Below are positions 23,261 to 33,815 of a stretch of 64,000 bases of DNA, one piece after another (position 1 is the first letter of the stretch; each line of letters opens with the position of its first letter). The stretch lies in NCBI GenBank assembly GCA_963693085.1, contig OY856409.1:1531916472-1531980471 (forward strand), written 5' to 3'. Source of the stretch: Alisma plantago-aquatica. Taxonomy: Eukaryota; Streptophyta; Magnoliopsida; Alismatales; Alismataceae. Under the pieces are notes generated by a model. That model had not been told where the DNA came from, ran no database searches, and was given only the letters and a program-made list of their open reading frames with translations. Both the position numbers and the translations under genes were made by a program.

Positions 23261-24706
23261 GATCACAAAGAAAAGTGATTGTTGTTTGTCGTCATTTTTA
23301 CTACAAAAGGAAATATGCAATTTTAGTCCAAAAAACTCGTTTTTGACTTATTTGATTGATTTGAAAAAGTTGACGATAAAATTAGGCCTTTAATTAATTA
23401 TCTCTCCCACTATTTTAGTTCAAATTGATAGCCCTCACCATCAATTTGGAAGATTTCCGCGTACAACCTTCTAGTGGGCAAGATCCTGAAATCCTCTAAG
23501 TCATGGACCAACTAGGGCTGTCACCCACAACATAGATCTCTCAGGTAGGCAACTCTTGCCAATTGCATCATATGCAACTCTTGATAAGATGTCATATGCA
23601 ACTCCTTGCCATGATCATCTCCATTCCTCAAGGTGCTAGATCCTATCTAGGTCTCCTTGTTAAGTCTGACCCAAAGCCAACACGATGAATATGCACCCTG
23701 CTAGGGCAGACCCACACATTCATCCTTCACGCTTCCACGAGATAGATGGTGCACCACGCTAGGGCGTGCCCACACTTGGTCGATCAAGCTTTTCACGTGT
23801 GTCGCATTTGGAAGGCATCTAAAACTTAATATTTAATGAGGGATTTGGTTTTATATACATATACATATCCAATCACCACAATACATAGTACGTATCATAT
23901 ACATGCTATATCCCACTAAAAAATGCAAAACGATAAAAGCGATGATTATGGCCATCCTAATGTGATTCCTCGAGCCAAGAGGAATCACGGTCATCTAGGT
24001 CTACATCACATGCAACCTTTATAAGATGATCTCTGTGCTTTGCCTACTGAGTAGATCAACTCATCACATGATTGACTTGCTCGTTCTGTCCCGGTCGTCT
24101 GGGTGCCACCAGCCGATCGGTTGGCTCCTCCAACCGATCGGTTCGCCTGGACGTCGTGCATCTCATCATGGCCGCCACCCGCTCGTCTCGCTCCTCGAAC
24201 CGATCGGCTCACTCCTTGAACCGATCGTCTAGAACTTCAACCGATCGGTTCACGCCTTGAACCGATCGTCTCAGCTGTCGTCAGGATGTCTGCCGTTCTT
24301 TGACATAACAGGAAATAAAATCTATCCTATTTTACATTGCATAAAGAGAAACCTCGAGTTACATTCGAGGGGAGCAAAGGTAGGAAAGAAATCTCGAATT
24401 ATTTCGAGTTACATCAGGAATAGGAGAAGGAAGATAGATGCGCAGACTGAGATGCAAGCAACCACATACAACCATACAAAGATAGGGTTTATTGGCCATA
24501 ACCACGCTATACATCCACCACAAAACTCGTTCAAGGGCGACGCGTATCGAGTGCATTAATAATACATATCATATATGTAATTGGGATTTGTGGATTTAGG
24601 ATTGGACATGCATAAAGCCAATTTTATTCGCATTGTATGCAATAAATAAAGGCGACAAACCAAAATCGATCATATCGATATTCCTAAAATATAGAGCAGT
24701 TAACGT
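23261..24706 (-). other. Copia 2 untranslated leader
   Basis: 1.4 kb between primer-binding site and gag. Contains phrases shared with the Copia 1 leader (TTGGTCGATCAAG and GTGCACCACGCTAGGG near 23750-23790) and a strong CCGATCGG array (24095-24290). Short open frames crossing the array are repeat artefacts. Confidence 0.7.
24095..24290. repeat. CCGATCGG array in the Copia 2 leader
   Basis: About eight words of the type AACCGATCGGTT or AACCGATCGTCT stand at 10-40 bp spacing, the least decayed cluster in the window. It is outside the LTR, yet uses the same word as the LTR clusters. Confidence 0.85.
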
Positions 24707-24719
24707 GGCTCTGATACCA
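24707..24719 (-). promoter_or_regulatory. Copia 2 primer-binding site (initiator Met tRNA)
   Basis: Minus strand TGGTATCAGAGCC, one base from the LTR edge at 24721. Confidence 0.92.
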
Positions 24720-25276
24720 CTGTTGGGTTTAAGGGGAGACAAAGAAGGCAGCGAAAACAAAAAATTTCTCCCCCAAACCCGGAACAAGGAAACACGTCAA
24801 CGTCTATATAATAGGAAAGGATAGTTTGTGGAATCATACCTTGTCCCGAGGCTTGCTCGGAGGAAATACCTCACGCCTTGCGTGGTCTTCAACTCTGGTC
24901 TTCGACGGTGTCTGTGCAGCTCCTGGTCGCACCGGGACTGACGACTCTTGGTCACACCAGACTGTCGGGTTGACAGTTGTCCTCCTGGGCGGCAGAAACC
25001 TCCCACCTCTGAAGTAGTCCACACGGACCACCTGGAACTCCACACTCCTTGTCCCACAAGGAGTTGGAAGGAGTCGCACCCTCCTGTTGACGTACTAGTC
25101 ACCAACACACTCTCCTGCCTCCAGTTGCAACTACAGTTGTCTTTCCCTTGCTGCACCTCCCTTTGCGGGTAGCACTTACTCGAGCTCTCTCTCGGTTACC
25201 GAAACCAGAGAGAACGGCAACTTTATAAAGCAACTGGTTGCACTGAGTTGTTCTTTTGAGAAGCCCCCAATACCCC

Positions 25277-25286
25277 TATATATATA
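25277..25286 (-). promoter_or_regulatory. TATA box of Copia 2 5' LTR
   Basis: TATATATATA inside CCTCCTATA...GGGG, aligned with the Copia 1 promoter. The 3' LTR equivalent near 18358 is CATATTG/CTATACAT and looks weaker. Confidence 0.6.
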
Positions 25287-25387
25287 GGAGGGTCATGGGA
25301 TAGGGTTCTCCATCCCGGGCAATACGGGACTAAAAGTAGGAGTAGAAGGGTTCGAGATTTTCCACAAAAGCAACCAACTTGCAACCT

Positions 25388-25780
25388 GAACCGATCGTTT
25401 CACAGCTGAAACGGTTGGTTGGGGACCTGAACCGGTCGGTTCACAAGTGAACCGCTCGGTTGGGACACCTCAACCAGTCAGTTCACAAGTGAACCGGTTG
25501 GTTGGTGGTCATGGTCGGTTCCCGATTGACTTTCCTTCTTTTGTTTCTAATTGGTATCGAATACCAATCCTATTTCCCAATCAAATTGGGAAATTGAAAC
25601 GAAAGGAAAATTCTCACAAATCCTACTTTTCCAACTTGCTCGGTTGCACCAGTTGAATCGATCATTTCAACACTTGAAGCAATCGTTTCACCCTGTGCAT
25701 GAGGCGATCGACTCAACACTTGAGCCGATCGGTTCACCCAGCTCAGCCGATCGGTTCATCACATGAGCCGATCGGTTGGG
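25388..25780. repeat. CCGATCGG/CCGGTCGG word clusters in Copia 2 5' LTR
   Basis: Same two blocks as in the other LTR (25388-25520 and 25653-25780), with different individual words mutated. Two adjacent AGCCGATCGGTT copies at 25743-25778 are intact here but changed in the other LTR. Confidence 0.85.
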
Positions 25781-26972
25781 ATTGTAGATTGTGCAGAATC
25801 AGTCAATTGCGATTTCAATCAATCTGGTACTCCAATCAATATGTCCAACACCTTGAACATTATGATATTGAGCTATCAATTAATTGAGTGTTTAATTGAT
25901 CTACTAAACACCTTTAGTAATCAATCTAAACATTGCTTGTGGACAAAACTCCTCTTCCAGGTTAAATCCTATGTGTGTGACCCTGCAGGTCCATTTCACA
26001 TTGGTAGTGAAAGTCCATAACACTTATGACTTCACAAGAAAAGAGCGATGCCTAGTCACACATCAGTGCTACCCAAGTGAAAGTAGAAAGTTGGAGAACA
26101 ACTTTCAATCCTACAATTTGTGAAAGGTGTTACAGTGAATGTATAATTCCTTTGTCACTGATATCCCGAATGAACTCGAGGCATGGAACAATCATCCTGT
26201 CAACGTTCATTCACTTTCTTGATCTCAGAGTAGACTGGAAGAGATATGTATGACATCAATATCACATACTGATTCACACATGCATTCACGCCTTTCTCAA
26301 TCCTACTCATCAAGTGGCCATGGATATCATACTCGCTCAGGAGGGACAAATACCATATCTATCACTCACCCCTTAAAAGCCCCATGTGTCAAAGCCACCC
26401 AATCATCACCTTTATAACAACCCATGTTTCAGGACTGCGTTTGATGATGTCAAAGTGTGCCCAACGACATGTGTTGAGTGTAGTGATTTCAGGTCAAAGA
26501 ATCACACTCACCACCATCACTGTGAGTACTGACTGTGACTACCATGTCATGGTTCCATGTGTCAAACTCATGGTGGGTCTGTCTGGTACACTTGTTCTCT
26601 AACAAGTACTTATGTGTTTGGTTTGATATCTCTATATCATGACTAATGAGATTCTATCATCAACCAACACCACAATCTAGTCTTGTGTGTCATTACTATC
26701 TATCTACCTTCCACAATGAAATCCGACTAGGGACAAAACAAGAATGTACAAACTCTTAGCATACATATGATCTCATCATTCAGGTCATGAACCTGAAGGC
26801 ATACGTCATTGAGTACTGTCATTCTCTAGACATTCAATCTGTTCTATCACTATCTCATATGACTGAACCGGAAAGAATTGGAAGCTTGCCTTTGATGTTT
26901 ATCAAATCGATCTTAATGTATTCCACCAATCATCCCATGATTGGCTCTCAGGGCATACATTCCAATAGAATA

Positions 26973-27024
26973 TGGCAGTAATTTTTTTATTTCCGCTGCC
27001 TATCTGACGCCATATTTCCCTACA
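26973..27024 (+). repeat. Tail of Copia 1 3' LTR after the Copia 2 insertion
   Basis: TGGCAGTAATTT to CCCTACA aligns with the last 50 bp of the Copia 1 5' LTR (10681-10732). GATAT follows at 27025-27029. Confidence 0.9.
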
Positions 27025-27029
27025 GATAT

Positions 27030-28904
27030 GCCATTATCCTAGAACTTCCCATTATCATCATGTACAACAAATAAGCATTATGCAACAAGATTAACCATCA
27101 CTCTTTAAGTGTAATGGGTTGTCATTAGGAACTAGCATATGGTATTACTTTCAAGAATTATTAACTAAAGTCAATAGATTATCACTTTATGTCTCTTTTT
27201 GGGCCTACATGATTATAAAAAAGTGTACTTCATTATCAAGGGCACATAACATCTTGGTACTACTTGACTATAGTAGGGGCAAGTGTATCAAACACACATG
27301 ACTAGATAACTCTTCATATTAACTATATCAACATCATTACCATTATATTCAAATTCATTTATTTACAAACATATATTCAAATTTTAATCATGGATCGTAC
27401 CACCATCCTTATGATGTTACTATCATTATTTCCATCAAGGTATAACACTTACTTGTGTATCCAATATCCAAAATTCATCATATGATATCACATTTTATGC
27501 CATACTTAGTCGATTCAATGAGAATATAGGAAAATAAGAGAAAGGAAGATAATAGAGACATATATCTTAATCCAATAAGGTGATATATCTCATTAGGAGG
27601 CATCTTTTAATTAAGTTTACTCTAAATCCCATAAAGCTTACAATTTAAATGTTTCATTTGAATCCCTATACCACTTCATACATACATTATTGATTGAATC
27701 CAAAAAATGTCTTTCGAGTATATCATTTTGCCCCTAGATTCATAATGTTTTTTAGGTTCATTAACAACTCATACATGATAAACCTAACCATTATTGGCCT
27801 TACAAGGACCAAAAACCAAACTTGGGCATATAAATCCACAAAGAATCTTCAAGGGAAAATCAGGGATACGTCCTCGCATGTATTGTTTTCACTTGAAACT
27901 TTTGTGTTTCCATTTTAGATACAATATCAGAATCAACCAAAATTTCATCCTAAAACTCCAAGAAAGGGTAAAAGTTATACTACTTTCAATATTAAGTCAT
28001 AATTAGGCTTATCGTACTATTAGGACAGACCAAAATGGATATGCTTTATTGTAAGAATATCACATACATATGATATTTTTTGAATTTCTCCACAAGACAT
28101 ATAAAATAAATTACCTAAAATATCATATTAAAACTTAAAATGGTATGAAAGTTATGCTTGATACAATATTAGGGGTATTATAAGGGTCTATTATGGTATA
28201 AAATGGTAACTTACGTCATAAATGAGCCATCATTACTTATAGGATTTCGTCCAAATAAATATCTAACAACATAATTATTAGGTAAAGGCATCAAAGTCAT
28301 TTTTTAACACATCAAAAACAACAAGGGTACACCTACATTCTTGACCATGAAAATAACAATACATATTGAGAACATGTTTAAAGAATAGAAGAAGACTAAA
28401 GATTTGTATGTACATATTATCCACCAAAATCATTTTATAAAGTTTCACTCAACGAAAATTCATACGTAATGTTAAATTCTCTGGCTAATGTGGAGTTCAT
28501 TTCAACATTTTTCTACTTCAATTTTCCACTATTTATCCTTTTCCACCTTTTCCATATTTTCCACATTTCCACCTATTCAACATTTAATTTTACCCACTTT
28601 TACCTAGATCAGGGCTTTTTGTGTAGATATATCTTTTTAGACTAAAAGTACAATTTTCTAACCGACTCTACTTTTTGATAAGCCTTTTTCATAATTTTCC
28701 AAGTTGAATTATCTTTAATAAAATTTCCATTTTCTTCACAAATATTCAATTGTTTTTCTAGATAAATCTGAGACATAATCCTTAACTATCTCATTTTTAT
28801 TACTTAATATGAATCTATAGTTTTACAACATTTTCTCTAGAACATTCCTGAAATAGTTAGAAAATTTGGAAATAGGTTGCATCCTTTACAGGCCACCTGG
28901 AGGG
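27030..28904. other. AT-rich DNA, unassigned
   Basis: Continues the sequence that stood at 5702 before Copia 1 arrived. No domain, terminal repeat pair or splice pattern recognised. Open frames here are short and biased toward Phe, Ile and Asn. It may be decayed LTR sequence, but I have no partner to show it. Confidence 0.5.
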
Positions 28905-29765
28905 TAGGGATGAGCATCGGGTTGGGTCAGCCCGATCCGACCTGCGACCCAATCTGCATAACCCGATCCAGACCTAAACCCGATTTATAATATGGGTGGG
29001 CCGGGCCCAAAATTTAAACCCATATTTTATTTGGGCCGAGTACGGGCAGAGGTAAACCCAAACCCAAAAACCTGAGTGCCCAGATTAGATTTTATGTACA
29101 TTATATACGTATACATCTATCTTTGTCCTGAAAGAAAAACATACATATTTCTTGAGGCAATGTGTAGTATGTACCTAACCAATGGCAAAATGGATACTAT
29201 GTAATCAATCAACATGATTAGTGAATTGATACTAGTAGGATAACCATCATTGACATGAATAGACGTACTTGATTTCTTTGTTTTGATATCATTGAGTCCA
29301 CATGTAGGAGACAAATGATCTTTTACTCAGTGCATAGTAGATTATGCTCATCTTTTTGCTCATATGCCCACATGTACGAGACAAATGATCTTTTGCCCTT
29401 CCATTCATTGTATACACATAGGATGAGGAAGAAAAAGGCACAACATTATGGAGTCCATTGATTTTTAAGTCTCATACATTCACATGTACGAGAAAATGAT
29501 TTGTACTCTTTCAATATCCTTTTCGTTGCTGTACGGGATCACACAACTAAGGTAAACACATTTCAGCTACATATCACAAAGTGCATATACATTCTTTTGA
29601 AGGTTGATCACAAAATACATATCATACTAATTCAGTTTTCATGTTAGCAAGTTAGATCTAGAAAAATTTGGTATGCTCATTTGATGTTATATGGGCAAAC
29701 CCAAATCTAGCCCAAAACCCAACATTCTTATATGGGTCAGGTATGGGATATTTGGGAGGGAAACA
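28905..29765. mobile_element. Possible hAT (Ac-like) fragment or non-autonomous copy
   Basis: The left side begins TAGGGATGAGCATCGGGTTG, the form taken by the ends of many plant Ac-like hAT elements, followed by 150 bp of GGGT/CCCGA-rich sequence. A similar CCCAAACCC/GGGTCAGG-rich stretch is at 29690-29760. A clear matching inverted end and an 8-bp duplication are not found (CTGGAGGG on the left against TGGGAGGG on the right is only a partial match). Confidence 0.35.
29299..29505. repeat. Three direct repeats CACATGTACGAGACAAATGA
   Basis: Copies of about 26 bp at 29299, 29369 and 29481, the last one diverged. Spacing 70 and 112 bp. Confidence 0.7.
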
Positions 29766-29928
29766 TCCAATGTACATAATGTCAGACAACAATTTCCTCT
29801 TGGTTGGAATAAAAAAGTACATTTTTTAGCTTCCATATTGGAGTAAATTGATAATTTGTCATAGTTTGGATGTAATGTATATCGAAAAAAATATATTTGC
29901 TAATTTATTGAACTGGTTGTTGTATAAG

Positions 29929-30737
29929 GATGGCAAAAGTAAAGAGAACATCAATGCTCATTTAGACATGGATTGGGTGAAGATTAGGAAATCATTATGG
30001 ATAAAAAGGCAATGGTAGTGGAAAAGTTGTTATCCCCACTGTGTCTTATAGCATGAATCCAGAGGAGAAGGAAATCTTTCTTACATTTTTAAAAGATTTT
30101 AAATTGGCACATGGATATTCTTCTAATTTCTCTTGTTTAGTTTGACTTCATGAGAAGAAGCTTGTGGGCCTAAAAAGTCATGATCATCACATTCTAATGC
30201 AACAATTGCTTGTCCTACCCTTATGGAAAACCACTTCAAAACATGTAGGGAAAGCTTTGATGGAATTCTGTCAATTTTTAAACAATTTTGCATAAAATCT
30301 ATTGATGTTCAAAGCATGGAAAATTTTTAGCATGCAATACCTCTAATTATATGCAAGTTGGAGAATATATTACCTCCATCATTTTTTGATGTAATGGTTC
30401 ACCTATCAGTGCATCTTCCAACTCAGACTAAAATATGTGGTCCTAATCCATTTAGATGGATGTACAAAATAGAGAGATATCTATTTACTCTAAAGAAGTA
30501 TGTGAGAAATAAAAGTAATCCAGAAGGTTCCATTGTTGAGTGTTATTCTAGAGATGAAGTGGCTACATTTTGTTCCCATTACCTATGTGATTCACATTCA
30601 AAAGAAAAATAGAATCCAGACTATGAGGATGGAAAAATTGGAGCTGGTTAAATTATTGCTCTTTCTGTGGATGAAACTCATCAAGGTCACCAATTTATCT
30701 GTTTCAATGATGATGTTATCGATGATAACATAAAGTA
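29929..30737 (+). pseudogene. CACTA 2 DUF4218 exon
   Basis: After an acceptor at TATAAG, the exon begins DGKSKENINAHLDMDWVKIR and SLWIKR. Through several frame changes it reaches KLENILPPSFFDVMVHLSVH (30355-30414), PFRWMYKIERYL, KKYVRNKSNPEGSIVECY and TFCSHYL, the hallmark words of DUF4218 in CACTA transposases. A possible donor AAA-GTAAGT is at 30737. The part from 30046 to 30340 carries stops and an indel, so the protein is dead. DUF4218 is always found next to the TNP2 transposase domain; its own activity is not known to me. Confidence 0.85.
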
Positions 30738-30814
30738 AGTTGAGGAATTATTTCAATTACTTCTTCTTCCTATTTTATGGTAGCATTACAATAAGTGTTT
30801 TTTTGTTTCTGTAG

Positions 30815-31760
30815 GCATCATGTAGACATCCAAAGATCTAGGCACCCTTCAAGATGTGAATATGATATTAAATTGAACAACATAGAAATTTGTGCACTGG
30901 CTTAAAGATCATGTAAGCATTTTTTTATTTTATATTTAGACATAATTGTACAATATAGATACTTAAACCTATTCAATGTTAATAGGTTAGAGAGTTAAGG
31001 AAGAAAGAACACATTCCAAAAAGGTTCAAGTATTTATCTGAAGGACCTTCAACTAAATCATTTTCGTATCATGATTTTTAGTCAATGGATACAAATTTGA
31101 AGCAAAATATATAGAGTGTAATATTGTAACACAAAACAGTGGTGTTGCGACTGTTGTTCCAGATGACAGCTTATATTATGGAGTTTTTTTGGTTATATAC
31201 GAAGTTCAGTTCCAACATTTAAATCCATACAATCATTTTAAGTGTTTGTGGTATTATAGTGATGATGGAGAAGAAGTGACAAGGGATTATCTTAACTTCA
31301 CCATTGTCAATACAACCAAGTTTGCATTTGAAGACAAGCCTTTTATATTCCCTGAACAAGCCAAAAAAGGTTTTCTATTCTGCTAATACTAAAAATAGAA
31401 ATTTAAATGTAGTTTGCTCTTGGGTTGCTAGTGGCACACATGACATTCCCATCGACGTTGTCTCTTTTGATACAAATATATCTAATGAAGAAAATTGAGT
31501 GGAAAGTGTGTCAAATGATGAAAATGAGCTATGGGAGAGATCAGACATAGATCCTGAAATGAATCAAGTAGATGAGAATGTTATAACTAAATTGACTAAT
31601 AAAAGAAAACATAGGAAATTTATCTTAAGAATTATCCTTCTTCTTAATACATTTTTATCATATGTATCTTCTTTCATATTACTCAAGTATATTCTCTCAG
31701 TTTATCTTTTGTGTCATATAGGAACATGCCTCCTATACCCAATGAATGTAACCTTTTGAT
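30815..31760 (+). pseudogene. CACTA 2 DUF4216 exons
   Basis: Exon pieces after acceptors at 30814 and near 30986 read KEHIPKRFKYLSEGPSTKSF, then NGYKFEAKYIECN and TQNSGVATVV, then YYGVFLVIYEVQF, FKCLWYYSDD, and EDKPFIFPEQAKK. This series is diagnostic for the DUF4216 region of CACTA proteins. A one-base shift in the A-run near 31366 moves the frame to VFYSANTKNRNLNVVCSWVA. WERSDIDPEMN (31530-31562) is the usual acidic close of this domain. One stop lies at 31078. Confidence 0.88.
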
Positions 31761-31797
31761 GATTCAATAATGATTATGATTTACCTAAAAAAAAAAG

Positions 31798-31901
31798 GAA
31801 CATGCCTCCTAAGCTTATCTCTGTGAACACTATCATCAAGAAAACTGACCCAATAAGAAAGGATTCCGCTAAAGAAATAGCTATTGGAGTGACAAGTGGA
31901 G
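31798..31901 (+). CDS. Exon A0, entry exon of the array
   Basis: After the acceptor AAAAAAAAG the exon codes NMPPKLISVNTIIKKTDPIR and a Lys-rich continuation, and ends AGTGGAG before GT, the same end as the A exons. 104 bp; it enters in phase 2 and leaves in phase 1. A partial second copy of its start (GAACATGCCTCCTA) is at 31722 behind another acceptor (CATATAG). Confidence 0.6.
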
Positions 31902-32123
31902 GTATTTATTACAAACAAAATGACTTTTTCTACAAGATATATAGAGATGATGTATTCTTTATTTCTTAAATGTGATATCCAGTGAATCATAAATGCAAGT
32001 TAATTATCAAAAGAAATTTTTTGACCTAGAGCAAACTTTGAAACACTTGAAAGTTACTTATTTAGAGTTAAAAGAAGTATGTTATGTCAATGTATGTTCA
32101 TTTTCATTATATGAAATGCATAG

Positions 32124-33661
32124 AATGGCAAGACACAAGTGAATGCCTCAATAGACATTGCAAGACATGAGAAAGATAGACCATCAAGTGGAGGTAATTG
32201 TTACGAATAAAATGACTTTTTCTACTAGATATATGAGATGATGTATTGTTTATTTTTCAAAGTGTGACATCTAGTGAATTGTCAAGGCCAAGTTAATTCT
32301 CAAAGGCAAAATTCAAACCGACAAAAAATCTTGCAACACTTGAAATGTACTTATTTAGAGTTAAAAGAAGTATTTTATGTCAATGTATATTCAATTTCAT
32401 TATATCAAATGTTGGGAATGGCAAGACACAAGTGAATGCCTCGACAGACATTGCAAGACATGAGAAAGATAGACCATCAAGTGGAGGTAATTGTTGCAAA
32501 TAAAATGAAATTTTCTACTAAATATATAGAGATGATATATTCTTTATTTCTCAAAATGTGATATCCACTTAATCGTCAAGGCCAAGTTAATTCTTAAAAG
32601 AAAAATCTAGTCCTAGAGAAAACCTTACAACACATGAAAGGTACTTATTTAGAGTTAAAAAAGTATGTAATGTCAATGTATGTTCATTTTCATCCAGGGA
32701 TTGACAAGATGCAAGTTAATGCCTTGACAGACATTGCAAGATACGAGAAAGATAGACCATCAAGTGGAGGTAATTGTTACAAATCAAATGACTTTTTCTA
32801 CTAGATATATAGAGATGACATATTCTTTATTTCTGAAATGTGATATCCAGTGAATTGTCAAGGCCAAGTTAATTCTCAAAAGTAAAATTCAGACCTAGAG
32901 AAAACCTTGCAACACTTGAAAGATACATATTTGGAGTTAAAAGAAGTATATTATGACAATGTATGTTCATTTTCATTATATGAAATGCAGGGAATGGTAC
33001 GACACAAGTGAATGCCTCGACATACATTGCAAGACATCAGAACGATAGACTATCAAGTGGAGGTAATTGTTACAAATAAAATGACTTTTTCTTCTAGATA
33101 TATAGAGACGATGTATTATTTATATCTCAAATATGGTATCTAGTAAATCGTCAAGGTCAAGTAAATTCTAAAAAGTGAAATACAGACCTAGAGAAAACCT
33201 TGCAACACATGAAAGGTACTTCTTTAGAGTTAAAAGAAGTATGTATTGCCAATGTTTGTTCATTTTCATTATATAAAATGTAGGAAATGACAAGACGCAA
33301 GTGAATGCCTTGACAGACATTACAAGACATGGGAAGATAGGCCATCAAGTGAAGAAAATTGTTACAAGAAAAATGACTTTTTCTATTAGATATGTAGAGA
33401 TGATGCATATTTAATTTTTTAAATGTGATATATAGTGAATCATCAATGCCAAATCAATTATCAAATGACAAATTCTAACCTTGATCAGGGCATACCACAC
33501 AAGATATGTACTTATTTAGAGTTAAAATTTCATTTTTTAAAGAAGTATGCTATATCAATGTAAGTTCATTTTCATCATATTAAATGTAGGGAATGACAAG
33601 ACAAAATTGAATGCCTCAACAGACGTTGCAATACATGGGTAAGATAGATCATCTAGTGGAG
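32124..33661 (+). repeat. Array A: six tandem copies of a 72-bp exon plus intron
   Basis: Exons at 32124-32193, 32415-32486, 32698-32769, 32991-33062, 33284-33354 and 33590-33661, with introns of 211-235 bp (mostly 221). Each typical exon follows AAATGCAG or a variant, is 72 bp (24 codons), codes GNGKTQVNASTD plus a charged second half, and ends GTGGAG before GT. Phase is 1-1, so any number of copies keeps the frame. Copies 3 and 4 keep acceptor, donor and frame. Copy 1 has a shifted acceptor, copy 2 lost AG, copy 5 has a 1-bp deletion and no donor, and copy 6 has an internal TAA. Confidence 0.8.
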
Positions 33662-33815
33662 GTACTTTTTATAAATAAAATGATTGTTCCTACTAGACAT
33701 GTAGAGATGATGCATTTCTACTTTTTCCAAATGTGATATTTAATGAATCTTCAAGGCCAAGTAAATTCTCAAATACGAAATTTAGACCATGAAGAGGACA
33801 TGCCACACATGATAG

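Larger units (their letters stand above)
17802..26967 (-). mobile_element. Copia 2: complete but degenerate Ty1/Copia element nested in Copia 1
   Basis: 9.17 kb with LTRs of 2246 and 2247 bp, flanked by the 5-bp duplication GAATA (17797-17801 and 26968-26972). On the minus strand the order is 5' LTR (right), primer-binding site, leader, gag with zinc knuckle, pol remnants, polypurine tract, 3' LTR (left). In the first 180 bp of the two LTRs I count about 13 differences, clearly fewer than between the Copia 1 LTRs, so it is younger. Its pol is nevertheless about 2.3 kb and riddled with stops, short of the usual length of nearly 4 kb, so it probably moved with help from another copy. Confidence 0.92.
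24721..26967 (-). repeat. Copia 2 5' LTR
   Basis: Plus strand TGTTGGGTTTAAGG to CATTCCAATA; nearly the same as 17802-20047. The outer terminus is TA in place of CA, a single change relative to the other LTR. Confidence 0.92.
5708..27024 (+). mobile_element. Copia 1: Ty1/Copia retrotransposon (Tork/TAR-like), with two nested insertions
   Basis: Outer ends are TGTTGGTATG at 5708 and CCCTACA at 27024, flanked by the identical 5-bp duplication GATAT (5703-5707 and 27025-27029). The order LTR, initiator-Met primer site, gag, protease, integrase, RT, RNase H, polypurine tract, LTR is Copia. Net LTR lengths after removing insertions are about 1980 and 2005 bp. The body is 5.1 kb. The two LTRs differ at many positions and pol is full of stops, so this is an old dead copy. 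Lineage is judged from RT words such as MDVKT-FLNG and VYMTQ; Tork versus TAR is not settled. Confidence 0.9.

Noticed and set aside
24006..24260. Overlapping open frames rich in Arg, Ser and Gly on both strands
   Set aside because: They read through the CCGATCGG array; repeats of a stop-free word stay open in several frames.
29299..29505. Possible CRISPR-like repeat set
   Set aside because: Only three copies with unequal spacing in plant transposon DNA; no CRISPR context.
32124..33661. Interpretation as a 290-bp satellite array
   Set aside because: Splice-like borders, a fixed 72-bp length in most exon copies and phase 1-1 symmetry in a CACTA gene context are better explained by duplicated exons.
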